Assembly (NCBI RefSeq): GCF_002994655.1
Contig: NZ_PPDL01000011.1
Location: forward strand, 1-64,000
DNA from: Corynebacterium sp. 13CS0277
GTDB lineage: Bacteria > Actinomycetota > Actinomycetes > Mycobacteriales > Mycobacteriaceae
DNA length: 64,000 nucleotides
Direction: 5' to 3'
In this document: in pieces, positions 10,146 through 18,739 of the stretch
Layout of the letters: each line of letters begins with the position of its first letter
How positions within the stretch are numbered: position 1 is the stretch's first letter
Notes under the pieces: model-generated
Seen by the model: the letters and a program-made list of their open reading frames with translations, nothing else
Databases searched by the model: none
What the model was told of the DNA's origin: nothing
Program-made: the position numbers and the translations under genes

Positions 10146-10508
10146 CTAGTTGATTTCGATGAGTGCCTGGCCGCCCTGGACGGCGTCGCCCTCGGCGACG
10201 TGGAGGGCACCGACGACGCCAGCGGCGGGGGCGGTGATCTCCGTTTCCATCTTCATGGCTTCCAGGATGAGCAGCACCTGCCCGGCCTCAATGTCGTCGC
10301 CTTCGGCCACGAGGACCTTGGAGACGGAGCCGGCCAGGGGCGCGACGATGGCGTTCGCGGACACGCCCTGCACGCTCGCCGTGGTGGGGGCGGCGGGGGT
10401 GTTGGTGGTGGCGCTGCCGAAGACAATCGACCCGAGGGAGCGGGTCTCTTCCTCGACCTCGACATCAACGCTGTAAGCAACGCCGTTGACGGTCACCTTG
10501 AGTTTCAT
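10146..10508 (-). CDS. Transcarboxylase 1.3S biotin carrier subunit
   Basis: This 120-aa protein carries covalently bound biotin and shuttles CO2 between the 12S and 5S subunits of methylmalonyl-CoA carboxyltransferase. It starts [20 protein letters not shown] and has a flexible Ala/Thr/Pro linker. The biotinyl domain contains EAMKMETEI, where the central Lys is biotinylated. The ending [12 protein letters not shown] closely follows the Propionibacterium 1.3S subunit as I recall it. Start 10508 was preferred over 10514 because it gives that N-terminus. It is the last gene of the 5S-12S-small-1.3S operon. Confidence 0.9.
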   Translation of the reverse strand: MKLKVTVNGVAYSVDVEVEEETRSLGSIVFGSATTNTPAAPTTASVQGVSANAIVAPLAGSVSKVLVAEGDDIEAGQVLLILEAMKMETEITAPAAGVVGALHVAEGDAVQGGQALIEIN

Positions 10509-10544
10509 TGACACGTATTCCTTATTGACAGTGTGGGGTGTGGC

Positions 10545-10814
10545 CTAGAGCCGACGGCTTGCGGTTTGGACGGCCTGGCGGCCTTGGGCGGCCCAGGTGC
10601 GGTGGCGGCTGAAGTGCACGGCACGCACCTTGCCCTTGTTGCCGAGGTAGGCGGACACCGCCGCGGAGATGGCCAGCAGCACATCCTCCGGGATTTCCTG
10701 CTCGCTGCGGGCTTTGAGTTCGGCGAGTTCGGCCTCCACCGCGTCGAGGCGGGCGGACAGTCGGCGCAGTTCGGCCAGCACCTCGGTGGTGTCCTGAGGG
10801 TCGTGGGTGGTCAT
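10545..10814 (-). CDS. Small transcarboxylase-associated protein
   Basis: This 89-aa protein sits between the 12S and 1.3S genes. Its first half is a leucine-rich helix (LAELRRLSARLDAVEAELAELK) that could form a coiled coil. The second half, EDVLLAISAAVSAYLGNKG then RHRTWAAQGRQ, resembles a short module I know from small subunits encoded beside biotin-dependent carboxyltransferases and sodium-pump decarboxylases. It may help assemble or stabilise the large complex; that role is inferred from position. It is 36 bp upstream of the 1.3S gene. Confidence 0.65.
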   Translation of the reverse strand: MTTHDPQDTTEVLAELRRLSARLDAVEAELAELKARSEQEIPEDVLLAISAAVSAYLGNKGKVRAVHFSRHRTWAAQGRQAVQTASRRL

Positions 10815-10880
10815 AGTTTCATGACTTCCTGTGTATGACGTGCGAATGAGAAGCAGTCGGGGGTGGGTGCGAGTACTCGC

Positions 10881-12434
10881 TTACACCGGGCCGAGGCCGT
10901 GCTTCTTCGCGGGGCGGGAGACGCGCTTGTTGGCCAGCACCTCGAGCGCCAGGGCGATCTCGCGGCGGGTGTCGGCGGGGTCGATGATGGAGTCGACGAG
11001 GCCGCGGGAGGCCGCCATGAACGGGGTGGAGAAGGTCTCCTTGTACAGCTGGATGAGCTCGGCGCGCTTGGCGTCCTTGTCCTCTGCTGCTTCGATCTCC
11101 TTGCGGAAGACGACGTTGACGGCACCCTCGGCACCCATGACCGCGATCTCGGCGGTCGGCCACGCGAACACGGTGTCCGCGCCCAAGTCCTTGGAGCACA
11201 TCGCCAGGTAGGCGCCACCGTAGGACTTGCGCAGCACCACGGTCACCTTCGGCACGGATGCAGCCGAGTAGGCGTAGAGCATCTTCGCGCCGTGGCGGAT
11301 GATGCCGCCGTGCTCCTGGGCGACACCCGGCATGAAGCCGGGCACGTCCACCAGGGTCACCAGCGGGATGTTGAAGGCGTTGCAGAAGCGGATGAACTCG
11401 GAGCCCTTGTCGGAGGCGTTAATGTCCAGCACGCCGCTCATGACGTTGGGCTGGTTGGCGATGATGCCGACGGTGCGGCCCACCACGCGACCGAAGCCGG
11501 TCACCAGGTTCGGGGCGAAGCCGGCCTTGACCTCGAGGAAGTCGGCGCGGTCGACGATGCGGGCGATGATCTCGCGCACGTCGTAGCCCTTCTTGCCGTC
11601 GACGGGCACAATGTCCCGCAGCACGGGGTCTGCTTCCACAATCTCGTCGGGGTCGACCAGCGGCGGCTCTTCGGTGTTGTTCTGCGGCAGGAAGCTCAGC
11701 AGCTTCTGCGCGATGAGCACCGCCTGCTCGTCATCGTCGGCAACGAAGTGAATGTTGCCGGCCTTCGCCATGTGGGCGTCCGCACCGCCGAGCTGTTCAG
11801 CGGTGACGTCCTCGCCGGTGACGGACTTGATGACGCCGGGGCCGGTGATGAACATCTGGGCCTTGCGGGTCTGGATGATGAAGTCCGTCAGCGCCGGGGA
11901 GTACGCCGCGCCACCGGCGCAGGGGCCCGCGATGATGGAGATCTGCGGCACCAGGCCCGACAGGAGCACATTGTTGTAGAACACCTTGCCGTAGCCGGAG
12001 AGCGAATCAATGCCCTCCTGGACACGCGCTCCACCGGAGTCGTTGATGAAGATAAACGGGGTGCCGGTCGTCGCGGAGGCCTGCATCATCGCGGCCACCT
12101 TATTCGACTGGGTTTCACCCGCGGAGCCGCCCATGACGGTGAAGTCCTGGGAGGCGATGTGCACCGGGCGGCCGTAGACCGCGCCGGTGCCGGTGACGAC
12201 ACCGTCGGCAGGCGCCACGGCGGTGTCCATCCCGAAGTGGGTGGTGCGGTGGGTGGCGAACATTCCAGTTTCCTGGAAGGTGCCCTCGTCGACGAGAGCG
12301 GCGACGCGCTCACGGGCGGTCATCTTGCCCTTGGCGCGCTGCTTGTCCAGCTTGGCCTCGCCGCCGCCGAGTTCGACCTCGTGGATGCGCTTGTCGAGCT
12401 GCTCCAAGCGTTGTTCCATGGTGGGTTCGGACAT
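10881..12434 (-). CDS. Methylmalonyl-CoA carboxyltransferase 12S subunit
   Basis: The 12S subunit moves the carboxyl group between methylmalonyl-CoA and biotin, producing propionyl-CoA and carboxybiotin. The 517-aa protein is a full-length carboxyltransferase with two crotonase-like halves. The oxyanion-hole motifs GPCAGGAAYSPAL and RKSYGGAYLAM are present, as is the early NDSGGARVQEG. The same fold is found in PccB and AccD proteins, so sequence alone could also fit propionyl-CoA carboxylase. The operon with a 5S gene and a 1.3S-type carrier, and no biotin carboxylase, favours transcarboxylase. ATG 12434 gives MSEPTMEQRLEQLDK, as in relatives. Confidence 0.88.
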   Translation of the reverse strand: MSEPTMEQRLEQLDKRIHEVELGGGEAKLDKQRAKGKMTARERVAALVDEGTFQETGMFATHRTTHFGMDTAVAPADGVVTGTGAVYGRPVHIASQDFTVMGGSAGETQSNKVAAMMQASATTGTPFIFINDSGGARVQEGIDSLSGYGKVFYNNVLLSGLVPQISIIAGPCAGGAAYSPALTDFIIQTRKAQMFITGPGVIKSVTGEDVTAEQLGGADAHMAKAGNIHFVADDDEQAVLIAQKLLSFLPQNNTEEPPLVDPDEIVEADPVLRDIVPVDGKKGYDVREIIARIVDRADFLEVKAGFAPNLVTGFGRVVGRTVGIIANQPNVMSGVLDINASDKGSEFIRFCNAFNIPLVTLVDVPGFMPGVAQEHGGIIRHGAKMLYAYSAASVPKVTVVLRKSYGGAYLAMCSKDLGADTVFAWPTAEIAVMGAEGAVNVVFRKEIEAAEDKDAKRAELIQLYKETFSTPFMAASRGLVDSIIDPADTRREIALALEVLANKRVSRPAKKHGLGPV

Positions 12435-12523
12435 GAGATAAAAAATCCTTCAATCAGTTCACACTGCCGCACACCCCCGCCCCGTGAACTGTGCGCCGGG
12501 GCGGGTGGTGTGGTGGGCGGTGT

Positions 12524-14020
12524 TTAGGCCGGTTCGACCTTGACGGTCTGGGAACGGCCACCGACGGTGACCTTGTACTGGATGGGCTCGCGCACCGCGT
12601 TCGCCGCGCCGCTGGCGGCGTCCTTTTCGCGCTGCAGCTGCTCCGGGGTCTTGCCGACGTTCTTCGGGCCCTCGTCGCGGGTCTTGAAGAAGCCGGGGGC
12701 AACACCCGGGAACAGGGCGTTGGTGAGCACGTCTTCGTCGCTGCCGTCGAAGCCTTCGAGGGCTTCGGCTTCCGCACGCAGGGTGTCCCACTCGGGGTCG
12801 AGCAGGTCCGCGGGGCGGACGGTGATCGGCTGCTTCTTGGTCTGCTCCTCAGCCTGCTTGATGAGCTCGGGGTTGCGCTCCCCGATGCACTCGCCGTAGT
12901 AGCCGAGCATGAGGTCGGCGAATTCGGCGGTCATCACCTTGTAGCGGCCCATGAGCACGTTGAACACGGCCTGGGTGCCCACGATCTGGGAGGAGGGGGT
13001 GACCAGCGGCGGGTAGCCGGCGTCCTTGCGCACGCGCGGCACCTCCTGCATGACCTCGTCGATGCGGTCGCCCGCACCCTGGGCCTTGAGCTGGCTTTCC
13101 ATGTTGGACAGCATGCCGCCGGGGATCTGGGAGAGGAAGATGTTGGTGTCCACGAGGGTGGCGGACTCGAACTCGGCGTACTTGGGCCGGACGTTCTTGA
13201 AGTGGTCGCGGATCTTGATGAGGCGATCCATGTCGAGGTCCGTGGTGTAGCCGGTGCCCTCGAGCATTTCCACGAGCGACTCGGTGGGGTTGTGGCCCGG
13301 GCCGAGCGACATGGAGGAAATGGCGGTGTCGACGACGTCGGCGCCGGCTTCGATAGCCTTCATGAGGGTGACCAGGGTGACGCCGGTGGTGGAGTGGCAG
13401 TGGACGTTGATCTGGGTGTCCTCGCCGTAGGTCTCCTTGATGCCGCGGATGATGTCGTAGGCCGGCTGCGGCTTGAGCAGCGCCGCCATGTCCTTGAGCG
13501 CGATGGAGTTCGCACCCATATCAAGCAGGCGGCCGGCCTGCTTGATGTAGCCGTCCACGTCGTGCAGCGGGGAGGTGGTGTAGCAGATGGTGCCCTGGGC
13601 GTGCTTGCCGACCTTCTTCACGGCGGCCATCGCGTGCTCCAGGTTGCGGGGGTCGTTCAACGCGTCGAAGACGCGGAACACGTCCATGCCGTTCTCGGCG
13701 GACTTCTCCACGAACTTGTCGACCACCATGTCCTCGTAGTGGCGGTAGCCGAGCAGGTTCTGTCCGCGCAGCAGCATCTGCAGGCGGGAGTTGGGCATCA
13801 GCTTGCGGAAGGTCCGCAGCCGCTCCCAGGGGTCTTCGTTGAGGAATCGGATGCACGCGTCGAAGGTCGCGCCGCCCCAGCACTCCACACTCCAGTAGCC
13901 GGCCTTGTCGATGTCTTCACAGGCGGCGACCATGTCCTCCATGGCCATGCGGGTTGCCATCAGGGACTGGTGTGCGTCGCGGAGGGCGACTTCGGTGACG
14001 CCAATTTTTCGTGGGCTCAT
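12524..14020 (-). CDS. Transcarboxylase 5S subunit
   Basis: The 5S subunit transfers CO2 from carboxybiotin to pyruvate, giving oxaloacetate. The 498-aa product is a TIM-barrel carboxyltransferase beginning MSPRKIGVTEVALRDAHQSL; the DAHQ and HCHSTTG motifs supply metal ligands, and the Lys in ALKDMAALL is probably the carbamylated metal-binding Lys. It ends in a short VTVGGRSQTVKVEP segment. It differs from pyruvate carboxylase in lacking fused biotin carboxylase and biotinyl domains. Start 14020 was chosen because the frame upstream is Cys/Arg-rich and unlike the family. It is the first gene of the operon. Confidence 0.9.
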   Translation of the reverse strand: MSPRKIGVTEVALRDAHQSLMATRMAMEDMVAACEDIDKAGYWSVECWGGATFDACIRFLNEDPWERLRTFRKLMPNSRLQMLLRGQNLLGYRHYEDMVVDKFVEKSAENGMDVFRVFDALNDPRNLEHAMAAVKKVGKHAQGTICYTTSPLHDVDGYIKQAGRLLDMGANSIALKDMAALLKPQPAYDIIRGIKETYGEDTQINVHCHSTTGVTLVTLMKAIEAGADVVDTAISSMSLGPGHNPTESLVEMLEGTGYTTDLDMDRLIKIRDHFKNVRPKYAEFESATLVDTNIFLSQIPGGMLSNMESQLKAQGAGDRIDEVMQEVPRVRKDAGYPPLVTPSSQIVGTQAVFNVLMGRYKVMTAEFADLMLGYYGECIGERNPELIKQAEEQTKKQPITVRPADLLDPEWDTLRAEAEALEGFDGSDEDVLTNALFPGVAPGFFKTRDEGPKNVGKTPEQLQREKDAASGAANAVREPIQYKVTVGGRSQTVKVEPA

Positions 14021-14773
14021 GCCTTCAAACCTAGGCCTTTTCGCCCCGGCTTCGCAGGCGCGAACAAGCCCCGAAACGACCCCACAGACGGGGCAATTCG
14101 GACACATTTCGGGCCACAAAATGTGCCCGATCGGGCATTTTCCCACGATATCGGGCTGCGCCACAGTCGCCACCGACGCGAGGAAAACCTAACTCCACCA
14201 GCAAAGAAGTGACAAACACGACAGGCTCACGGCCGTGACTTTTGCCACACAGGCGAGGAAAGTGCGCCGCACGTCGCACTCGAGCGTCGCCCCAGGCCTG
14301 CCCGCACGAGCCCCCGACACTCACCCACCGCCGGCAGATGCCACCCCGGCGGCATGCGCACTCCCCGCACACGCGCGTCCCGCACGCCACGCAGCGCACC
14401 GCCCGCGACCAGCGCAGAAAAGATCCCCCACCCCGCCCGCGACACGACCATCAGTGACAGCAGACGAGACGGCACCCCATAGTGACCCCACGCCGGACGC
14501 ACGCACGCACCAACAATCCCCCACCCGGCGCGATCTCACCCGCCACTCCACCGCGGCGCGTAGCCCCGGGCCCGCGCCCGCGACCGCACGACTTCTCCTC
14601 CACGCACCTCCCCCACACACTACCCCCGATTGGTCCGACAAGTGCCGGAGCCAAACCCACACGGCGTTCAAGATGTGGGAAGCCCCCACCCGGTGCGCAC
14701 GACGCCCCGGGGCGCAGCAAGCACCTCGCCACCGCGGCAGCAGACCCGCGCCCCGGGGACCGCGCGCAGAGCT
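14021..14773. other. Intergenic region between 5S gene and SDR gene
   Basis: No gene is supported in this 750-bp stretch. It must hold the promoter of the transcarboxylase operon (minus strand). A possible operator is an imperfect inverted repeat at about 14098-14124 (GGACACATTT and AAATGTGCCC) roughly 80-105 bp before the 5S start. The remainder, to 14773, is very GC-rich and featureless to me. Confidence 0.4.
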
Positions 14774-15784
14774 TTAGGCCCGCCCCTGCAGCGTCCACCC
14801 CTGCGGCAGCAGTGCCTGCACGTCGGCCTGCGCCTGGGCGCGCACCGCCTCCCACATCTCCGGCGAGGTCGCCTGATCCGGCGGGGTGGTTCGCCGCGTG
14901 TGGTGACTGTACTGGCCCGGCATGACATCCACGCCGACGGTCGACTCCGCGAGGAACGCCAAACGACGCCCACCAACAGCCGGGCTCGTCATCACCCGGT
15001 GCGCCACCGGGTTGTCGTACAGCCGGCGCAGCGGGTTCGTCGTCGTGTGCGCGAACTGGCTGGCGATGACCCCAGGGTGGAAACTCACCCCGAAGATCCC
15101 TTCCGCGGCCAGACGCCGGGACAGCTCCTGGGCGTGGAGAATGTTGAGCAGCTTGCCGTTGCCGTAAGCGGCCTGCGAATCAGCCCTCAGGCCCTGGATA
15201 TCGTCCTGGTCCAGGTCGGAGAACATCCGGGCGGCAATACTCGCGGTGTTCACCACCAACCCCAGGCCCCGGGACAGCTGGGGGCGCAGCCACTCGGTGA
15301 GCAACCACCCGGCGAGGAAGTTCACCTGGTAGGCCATCGGCAGCTGATTGGTGGACAGCTCACGATCGGCAAAAATCCCGCCTGCGTTGTTGCACAGCAC
15401 ATCAATCCGGTCGGTGAGCTGAGCGATCTCCGCCGCCAGGCGGGGGATGCTCTCCAGGTCGGCGTAGTCGGCCACCAGCCCCGGCACCGACAACTCGGCG
15501 GCGATGCGGGCAGTCTTCTCAGGGTCGCGGCCCACGAGGATCAGCCTGTGCCCCCGGCCCGAGAGAATGCGGGCAGCCTCCGCCCCGATGCCGGAGGAGG
15601 CGCCGGTGATCACAATCGTGCGGGGCGCGCAGCGCGGCTCCGCCCGGCGCGCCAGCGAATCGACCTGGGTGCGAGCCCTGCGGAGAACACCCCGCGCCCG
15701 CCCCATGAGCCCACCGCTGTGGGCGTCCTGCGGGGTGGTGCCGGTGGGGTCAGAGGTGGTGGTGGAATGCAACTGTCCTGACAT
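14774..15784 (-). CDS. Short-chain dehydrogenase/reductase
   Basis: The 336-aa product has the NAD(P)-binding TGASSGIG loop near residue 60, NNAGG, a Ser in VVNTASIAARM and the catalytic YGNGK (Tyr-xxx-Lys), so it should be an active SDR. The layout is like retinol-dehydrogenase-type SDRs, which often act on lipids or aldehydes. The first 45 residues are polar and probably flexible. Start 15784 was chosen over an upstream Arg/Gly-rich extension. The substrate cannot be told. It lies about 130 bp downstream of the first alcohol dehydrogenase on the same strand, which may or may not indicate shared transcription. Confidence 0.8.
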   Translation of the reverse strand: MSGQLHSTTTSDPTGTTPQDAHSGGLMGRARGVLRRARTQVDSLARRAEPRCAPRTIVITGASSGIGAEAARILSGRGHRLILVGRDPEKTARIAAELSVPGLVADYADLESIPRLAAEIAQLTDRIDVLCNNAGGIFADRELSTNQLPMAYQVNFLAGWLLTEWLRPQLSRGLGLVVNTASIAARMFSDLDQDDIQGLRADSQAAYGNGKLLNILHAQELSRRLAAEGIFGVSFHPGVIASQFAHTTTNPLRRLYDNPVAHRVMTSPAVGGRRLAFLAESTVGVDVMPGQYSHHTRRTTPPDQATSPEMWEAVRAQAQADVQALLPQGWTLQGRA

Positions 15785-15911
15785 GCCTTTCACCCTAGTA
15801 GCGCGCCCCGGCTTTCGTCCCGGGGAGCGGGCTTGTCGGGTGCCGGCACGTCGGGGCGCGGGGCGGGCGCGCGCCCCGACGGAGTGGGTGGCGCGGGGGT
15901 GCGGTGCCGCT

Positions 15912-16973
15912 TTAGTCCGCGGCGGCGAAGCGGATCGCCATGCGCCCATCGACGCGGCCGCGGCGCAGGTCCTCCAGGGCCTGGTTGACCTCCTCAATGG
16001 CGCATTCCGTCACCGTGGGGCGGACCTTGCCCCGGGAGTAGAAGTCGATCGCTTCGGCCAGGTCCTGGCGGGTGCCCAGCAGGGAGCCCCGGATGGTGAG
16101 CCCCTTGAAGACGATGTCGAAGATGGGGGCGGGGAACTCCCCCGGGGGCAGGCCATTGAACACGATCGTGCCGCCGGTACGCGCCATGTGGATGGCCTGG
16201 CCGAAGGCCTGCTCGTGGACGGCGGTGACGAGCACCCCGTGGGATCCACCGCCGGTGTACTCGACGACCGCCGCACCGGGGTCGGTGTCCCGGGCGTTGA
16301 CGGTGAACTCCGCACCGTGGCGGCGCGCGAGCTCCAGCTTGTCGTCGGCGATATCAATCGCGATGACCCGCATGCCCATGGCCACCGCGTACTGGACGGC
16401 GATGTGGCCCAAGCCGCCGACGCCGCTGATGACCATGAACTGACCGGGGCGCACCCCCGTCTCTTTGAGCCCCTTGTACACCGTGACACCGGCGCAGAGG
16501 ATCGGAGCGATCTCCGCGGGGTCGGCGTCGGCGGGCACCCGCGCACAGTAGCGGGTGTCGACGAGCATGTACTCGCCGAAGGAACCGGGCACCGTGTAGC
16601 CGCCCAGCTTCGCCGTCGGGCAGTAATTTTCCCGGCCGGTGCGGCACTGCTCGCAGGTGCCGCAGGCTTCCCACAACACGACACTGCCGACGCGGGAACC
16701 GACCTCGATGTCGTTGTGCTCCCCGGGGCCCAAGGCGACGACCTCGCCGACGCCCTCGTGGCCGGGGATGAGCGGCAGCACCGGCTTGACGGGCCAGTCG
16801 CCCTCGATGGCGTGCAGGTCGGAGTGGCACACACCCGTGGCGAGCACCTTGACCAGGGCCTGGTTGTGGCCGGGGGTGGGCAGGTCGACGAGTTTCACGT
16901 CGACGGTGGGGCCGAACTTCTCGGCGACGGCGGCGGTGAAACGCTCCGGGGCAGATGCATGCGCAGTGGTCAT
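15912..16973 (-). CDS. adhA: Zinc alcohol dehydrogenase, copy 1
   Basis: This enzyme interconverts alcohols and aldehydes with NAD(H). The 353-aa product has catalytic-zinc ligands in TGVCHSDLHAIEGDW and GHEGVGEV, structural-zinc cysteines in CGTCEQCRTGRENYC, and the Rossmann loop SGVGGLGHIAV. It closely resembles C. glutamicum AdhA as I recall it. The next gene upstream (17168-18211) is a paralogue. Compared with that copy it has small changes in the zinc loop and in the C-terminus, which ends RFAAAD. Start 16973 gives MTTAHASAPERFTAAV. Its leader is pyrimidine-rich. Confidence 0.9.
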   Translation of the reverse strand: MTTAHASAPERFTAAVAEKFGPTVDVKLVDLPTPGHNQALVKVLATGVCHSDLHAIEGDWPVKPVLPLIPGHEGVGEVVALGPGEHNDIEVGSRVGSVVLWEACGTCEQCRTGRENYCPTAKLGGYTVPGSFGEYMLVDTRYCARVPADADPAEIAPILCAGVTVYKGLKETGVRPGQFMVISGVGGLGHIAVQYAVAMGMRVIAIDIADDKLELARRHGAEFTVNARDTDPGAAVVEYTGGGSHGVLVTAVHEQAFGQAIHMARTGGTIVFNGLPPGEFPAPIFDIVFKGLTIRGSLLGTRQDLAEAIDFYSRGKVRPTVTECAIEEVNQALEDLRRGRVDGRMAIRFAAAD

Positions 16974-17066
16974 GGGAAACCTCCAAGGAAGAGAAAGAGA
17001 GACGACAAGAGAAGAGAAGAAGTGAAGAGAGACAGGAAGAAGAGAGAAGAAGAGAGAAAAGGGAGG
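16974..17066 (-). promoter_or_regulatory. Pyrimidine-rich leader of adh copy 1
   Basis: The plus strand is almost pure A/G for about 85 bp, so the mRNA leader is almost pure C/U. Similar tracts precede adh copy 2 and the btuF-like gene. They could control translation or RNA stability; the function is unknown. The CCTCC-rich sense strand also means there is almost no usable Shine-Dalgarno site apart from GGAGG near 16978. Confidence 0.45.
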
Positions 17067-17167
17067 GGACGAAGGCAGCGGCACGTGCTACCGGGCCGCG
17101 CGTCCCCCGCCCCGCGCGAGTGCTGAGCGCTGTCCCCTCACGCGGGGCAGGGGCGGGGTGCGGCTCG

Positions 17168-18211
17168 CTAGTAGCGGATCGCCATGCGGCCGTCGACGCC
17201 GCCGGTGCGCAGCCGCTCAAACACCTCGTTGACGTCGTCGAGGCTGCACTCGGCGACCGTCGGGTGGATGAGGCCCCGGGCGTAGAAGTCCAGCGCCTCC
17301 GCCAGGTCCTGGCGGGTGCCGACGAGGGAGCCGCGGATGGTGAGCCCCTTGAAGACGATGTCGAAAATCGGGGCGGGGAACTCCCCCGGGGGCAGGCCGT
17401 TGAAGACAATGGTGCCGCCGGTGCGTGCCATGTGGATGGCCTGGCCGAAGGCCTTCTCGTGGACGGCGGTGACGAGCACGCCGTGGGCGCCGCCGCCGGT
17501 GTACTCGGCCACCGCGGTGCCGGGGTCGGTGTCCCGGGCGTTGACGGTGAACTCCGCGCCGTGGCGGCGCGCGAGCTCCAGCTTGTCGTCGGAAATGTCC
17601 ACCGCGATGACTCGCATGCCCATGGCCACCGCGTACTGGACGGCGATGTGGCCCAGGCCGCCGACGCCGCTGATGACGACGAACTGGCCGGGGCGGGTTT
17701 CCGTCACCTTGAGCCCCTTGTACACCGTGACACCGGCGCACAAGATCGGGGCGACCTCCAGGAGGTCGGCGCCGTCGGGGATGCGGGCGCAGTAGCGGGT
17801 GTCGACGAGCATGTACTCGCCGAAGGAGCCGTTCTTGGTGTAGCCGCCGTACTCGGCGTTCGGGCAGTAGGTCTCCCGGCCGGTGCGGCAGTACTCGCAG
17901 GAGCCGCAGGCGGACCACAGCCACACGTTGCCCACCATGGAGCCCACCTCGATATCGGCGTGCTCCCCGGGGCCCAGGGCGACGACCTCGCCGACGCCCT
18001 CGTGGCCGGGCACGAACGGCAGGCCCGGCTTGACGGGCCAGTCGCCCTCCACGGCGTGCAGGTCGGTGTGGCAGATGCCGGAGGTGTGCAGCTTGACCAG
18101 GGCCTCGTTGCGCCCCGGGGTCGGCAGCGAAATCTCGGAGATGGTGACACTCGGGCCGAAGTTCTCGGCGACGGCGGCGTGGAACTGCTCAGGCGTGTTC
18201 TGGTTCGACAT
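17168..18211 (-). CDS. adhA: Zinc alcohol dehydrogenase, copy 2
   Basis: This 347-aa protein is the tandem partner of the previous gene and is nearly identical over long stretches such as the LGHIAVQYAVAMGMRVIA region and the EFPAPIFDIVFKGLTIRGSL region. All zinc ligands are present: SGICHTDLHAVEGDW, GHEGVGEV and CGSCEYCRTGRETYC. The C-terminus ends RMAIRY. It is slightly closer to the C. glutamicum AdhA I recall (NGSFGEYMLVDTRYCARIPDG), so it may be the ancestral copy. The pair probably arose by local duplication. It has its own leader and likely its own promoter upstream of 18211. Confidence 0.9.
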   Translation of the reverse strand: MSNQNTPEQFHAAVAENFGPSVTISEISLPTPGRNEALVKLHTSGICHTDLHAVEGDWPVKPGLPFVPGHEGVGEVVALGPGEHADIEVGSMVGNVWLWSACGSCEYCRTGRETYCPNAEYGGYTKNGSFGEYMLVDTRYCARIPDGADLLEVAPILCAGVTVYKGLKVTETRPGQFVVISGVGGLGHIAVQYAVAMGMRVIAVDISDDKLELARRHGAEFTVNARDTDPGTAVAEYTGGGAHGVLVTAVHEKAFGQAIHMARTGGTIVFNGLPPGEFPAPIFDIVFKGLTIRGSLVGTRQDLAEALDFYARGLIHPTVAECSLDDVNEVFERLRTGGVDGRMAIRY

Positions 18212-18256
18212 GGGAAAGACCTCCAGGGATGAAAAAGAGTGGGAAGAAGATGGAAG
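18212..18256 (-). promoter_or_regulatory. Pyrimidine-rich leader of adh copy 2
   Basis: The plus strand reads as G/A runs from the start codon to about 18256, so the transcript leader is C/U-rich, starting with a similar CTCC motif to that before copy 1. This supports duplication of gene plus leader. Confidence 0.4.
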
Positions 18257-18663
18257 GGAACACACCACTCGCGGCGACCGTGCGCCCCAGCGCCCCGGCA
18301 ACCCCGTGGGGGTTGCGTGTCAGCGCCGTCCCCTTCGGGGGCTGAGGGCCACCGTGTGGGGCGCTGCAGCGGGTGATGGCACCACCCAACCACGCACAGC
18401 ACTGTGTTCGCCACCACTTTTTGGCGTGCATGCGCTGCACTACCCCCGCCGTTTGCCCGCTGCGGATTTTCATTAAGGCATGTGCCATGCACACCGCAAC
18501 CATTAACAACGCTGCAAAGCCCCGCACCAGTTTTCACCGGTTGCCAAAAAATCACCCCCGCTGACCCCACGCCTCTCCCCTGCCGGAGCCTCCCCCTGTC
18601 GCCGCACATCCGCTACACCCCAGCGGGCGCCCCCGGCGCAGTGCCCCCTCCCCATCGACGCGC
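18257..18663. other. Intergenic region with the adh copy 2 promoter
   Basis: No gene is supported. The region is less GC-rich around 18395-18560, where the promoter of adh copy 2 on the minus strand most likely lies. A TGTGCCATGCACA half-palindrome at about 18480 looks like a CRP-type site but has the wrong spacing for GlxR, so I do not call it. Confidence 0.4.
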
Positions 18664-18716
18664 ACACCCGCCCTTGGGGTGCGCGGGCAGCAGCGCCCGG
18701 CCCCAGGGGCGGGTGT
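18664..18716 (-). terminator. Terminator of the btu-like operon
   Basis: Arms 18664-18679 and 18701-18716 pair over 16 bp with one mismatch and enclose a second small GC hairpin. It begins 24 bp past the btuF-like stop on the minus strand. No long U run follows. Confidence 0.6.
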
Positions 18717-18739
18717 GAGTTAAGTGCGACGGGGTGCGC

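Noticed and set aside
14230..14770. Small genes in the gap after the SDR gene
   Set aside because: Frames are open on several strands only because the DNA is GC-rich; Arg/Pro/His-biased and no homology.
18475..18495. GlxR (CRP-type) binding site
   Set aside because: TGTG and CACA half-sites are present, but the spacing is too short for the known consensus.
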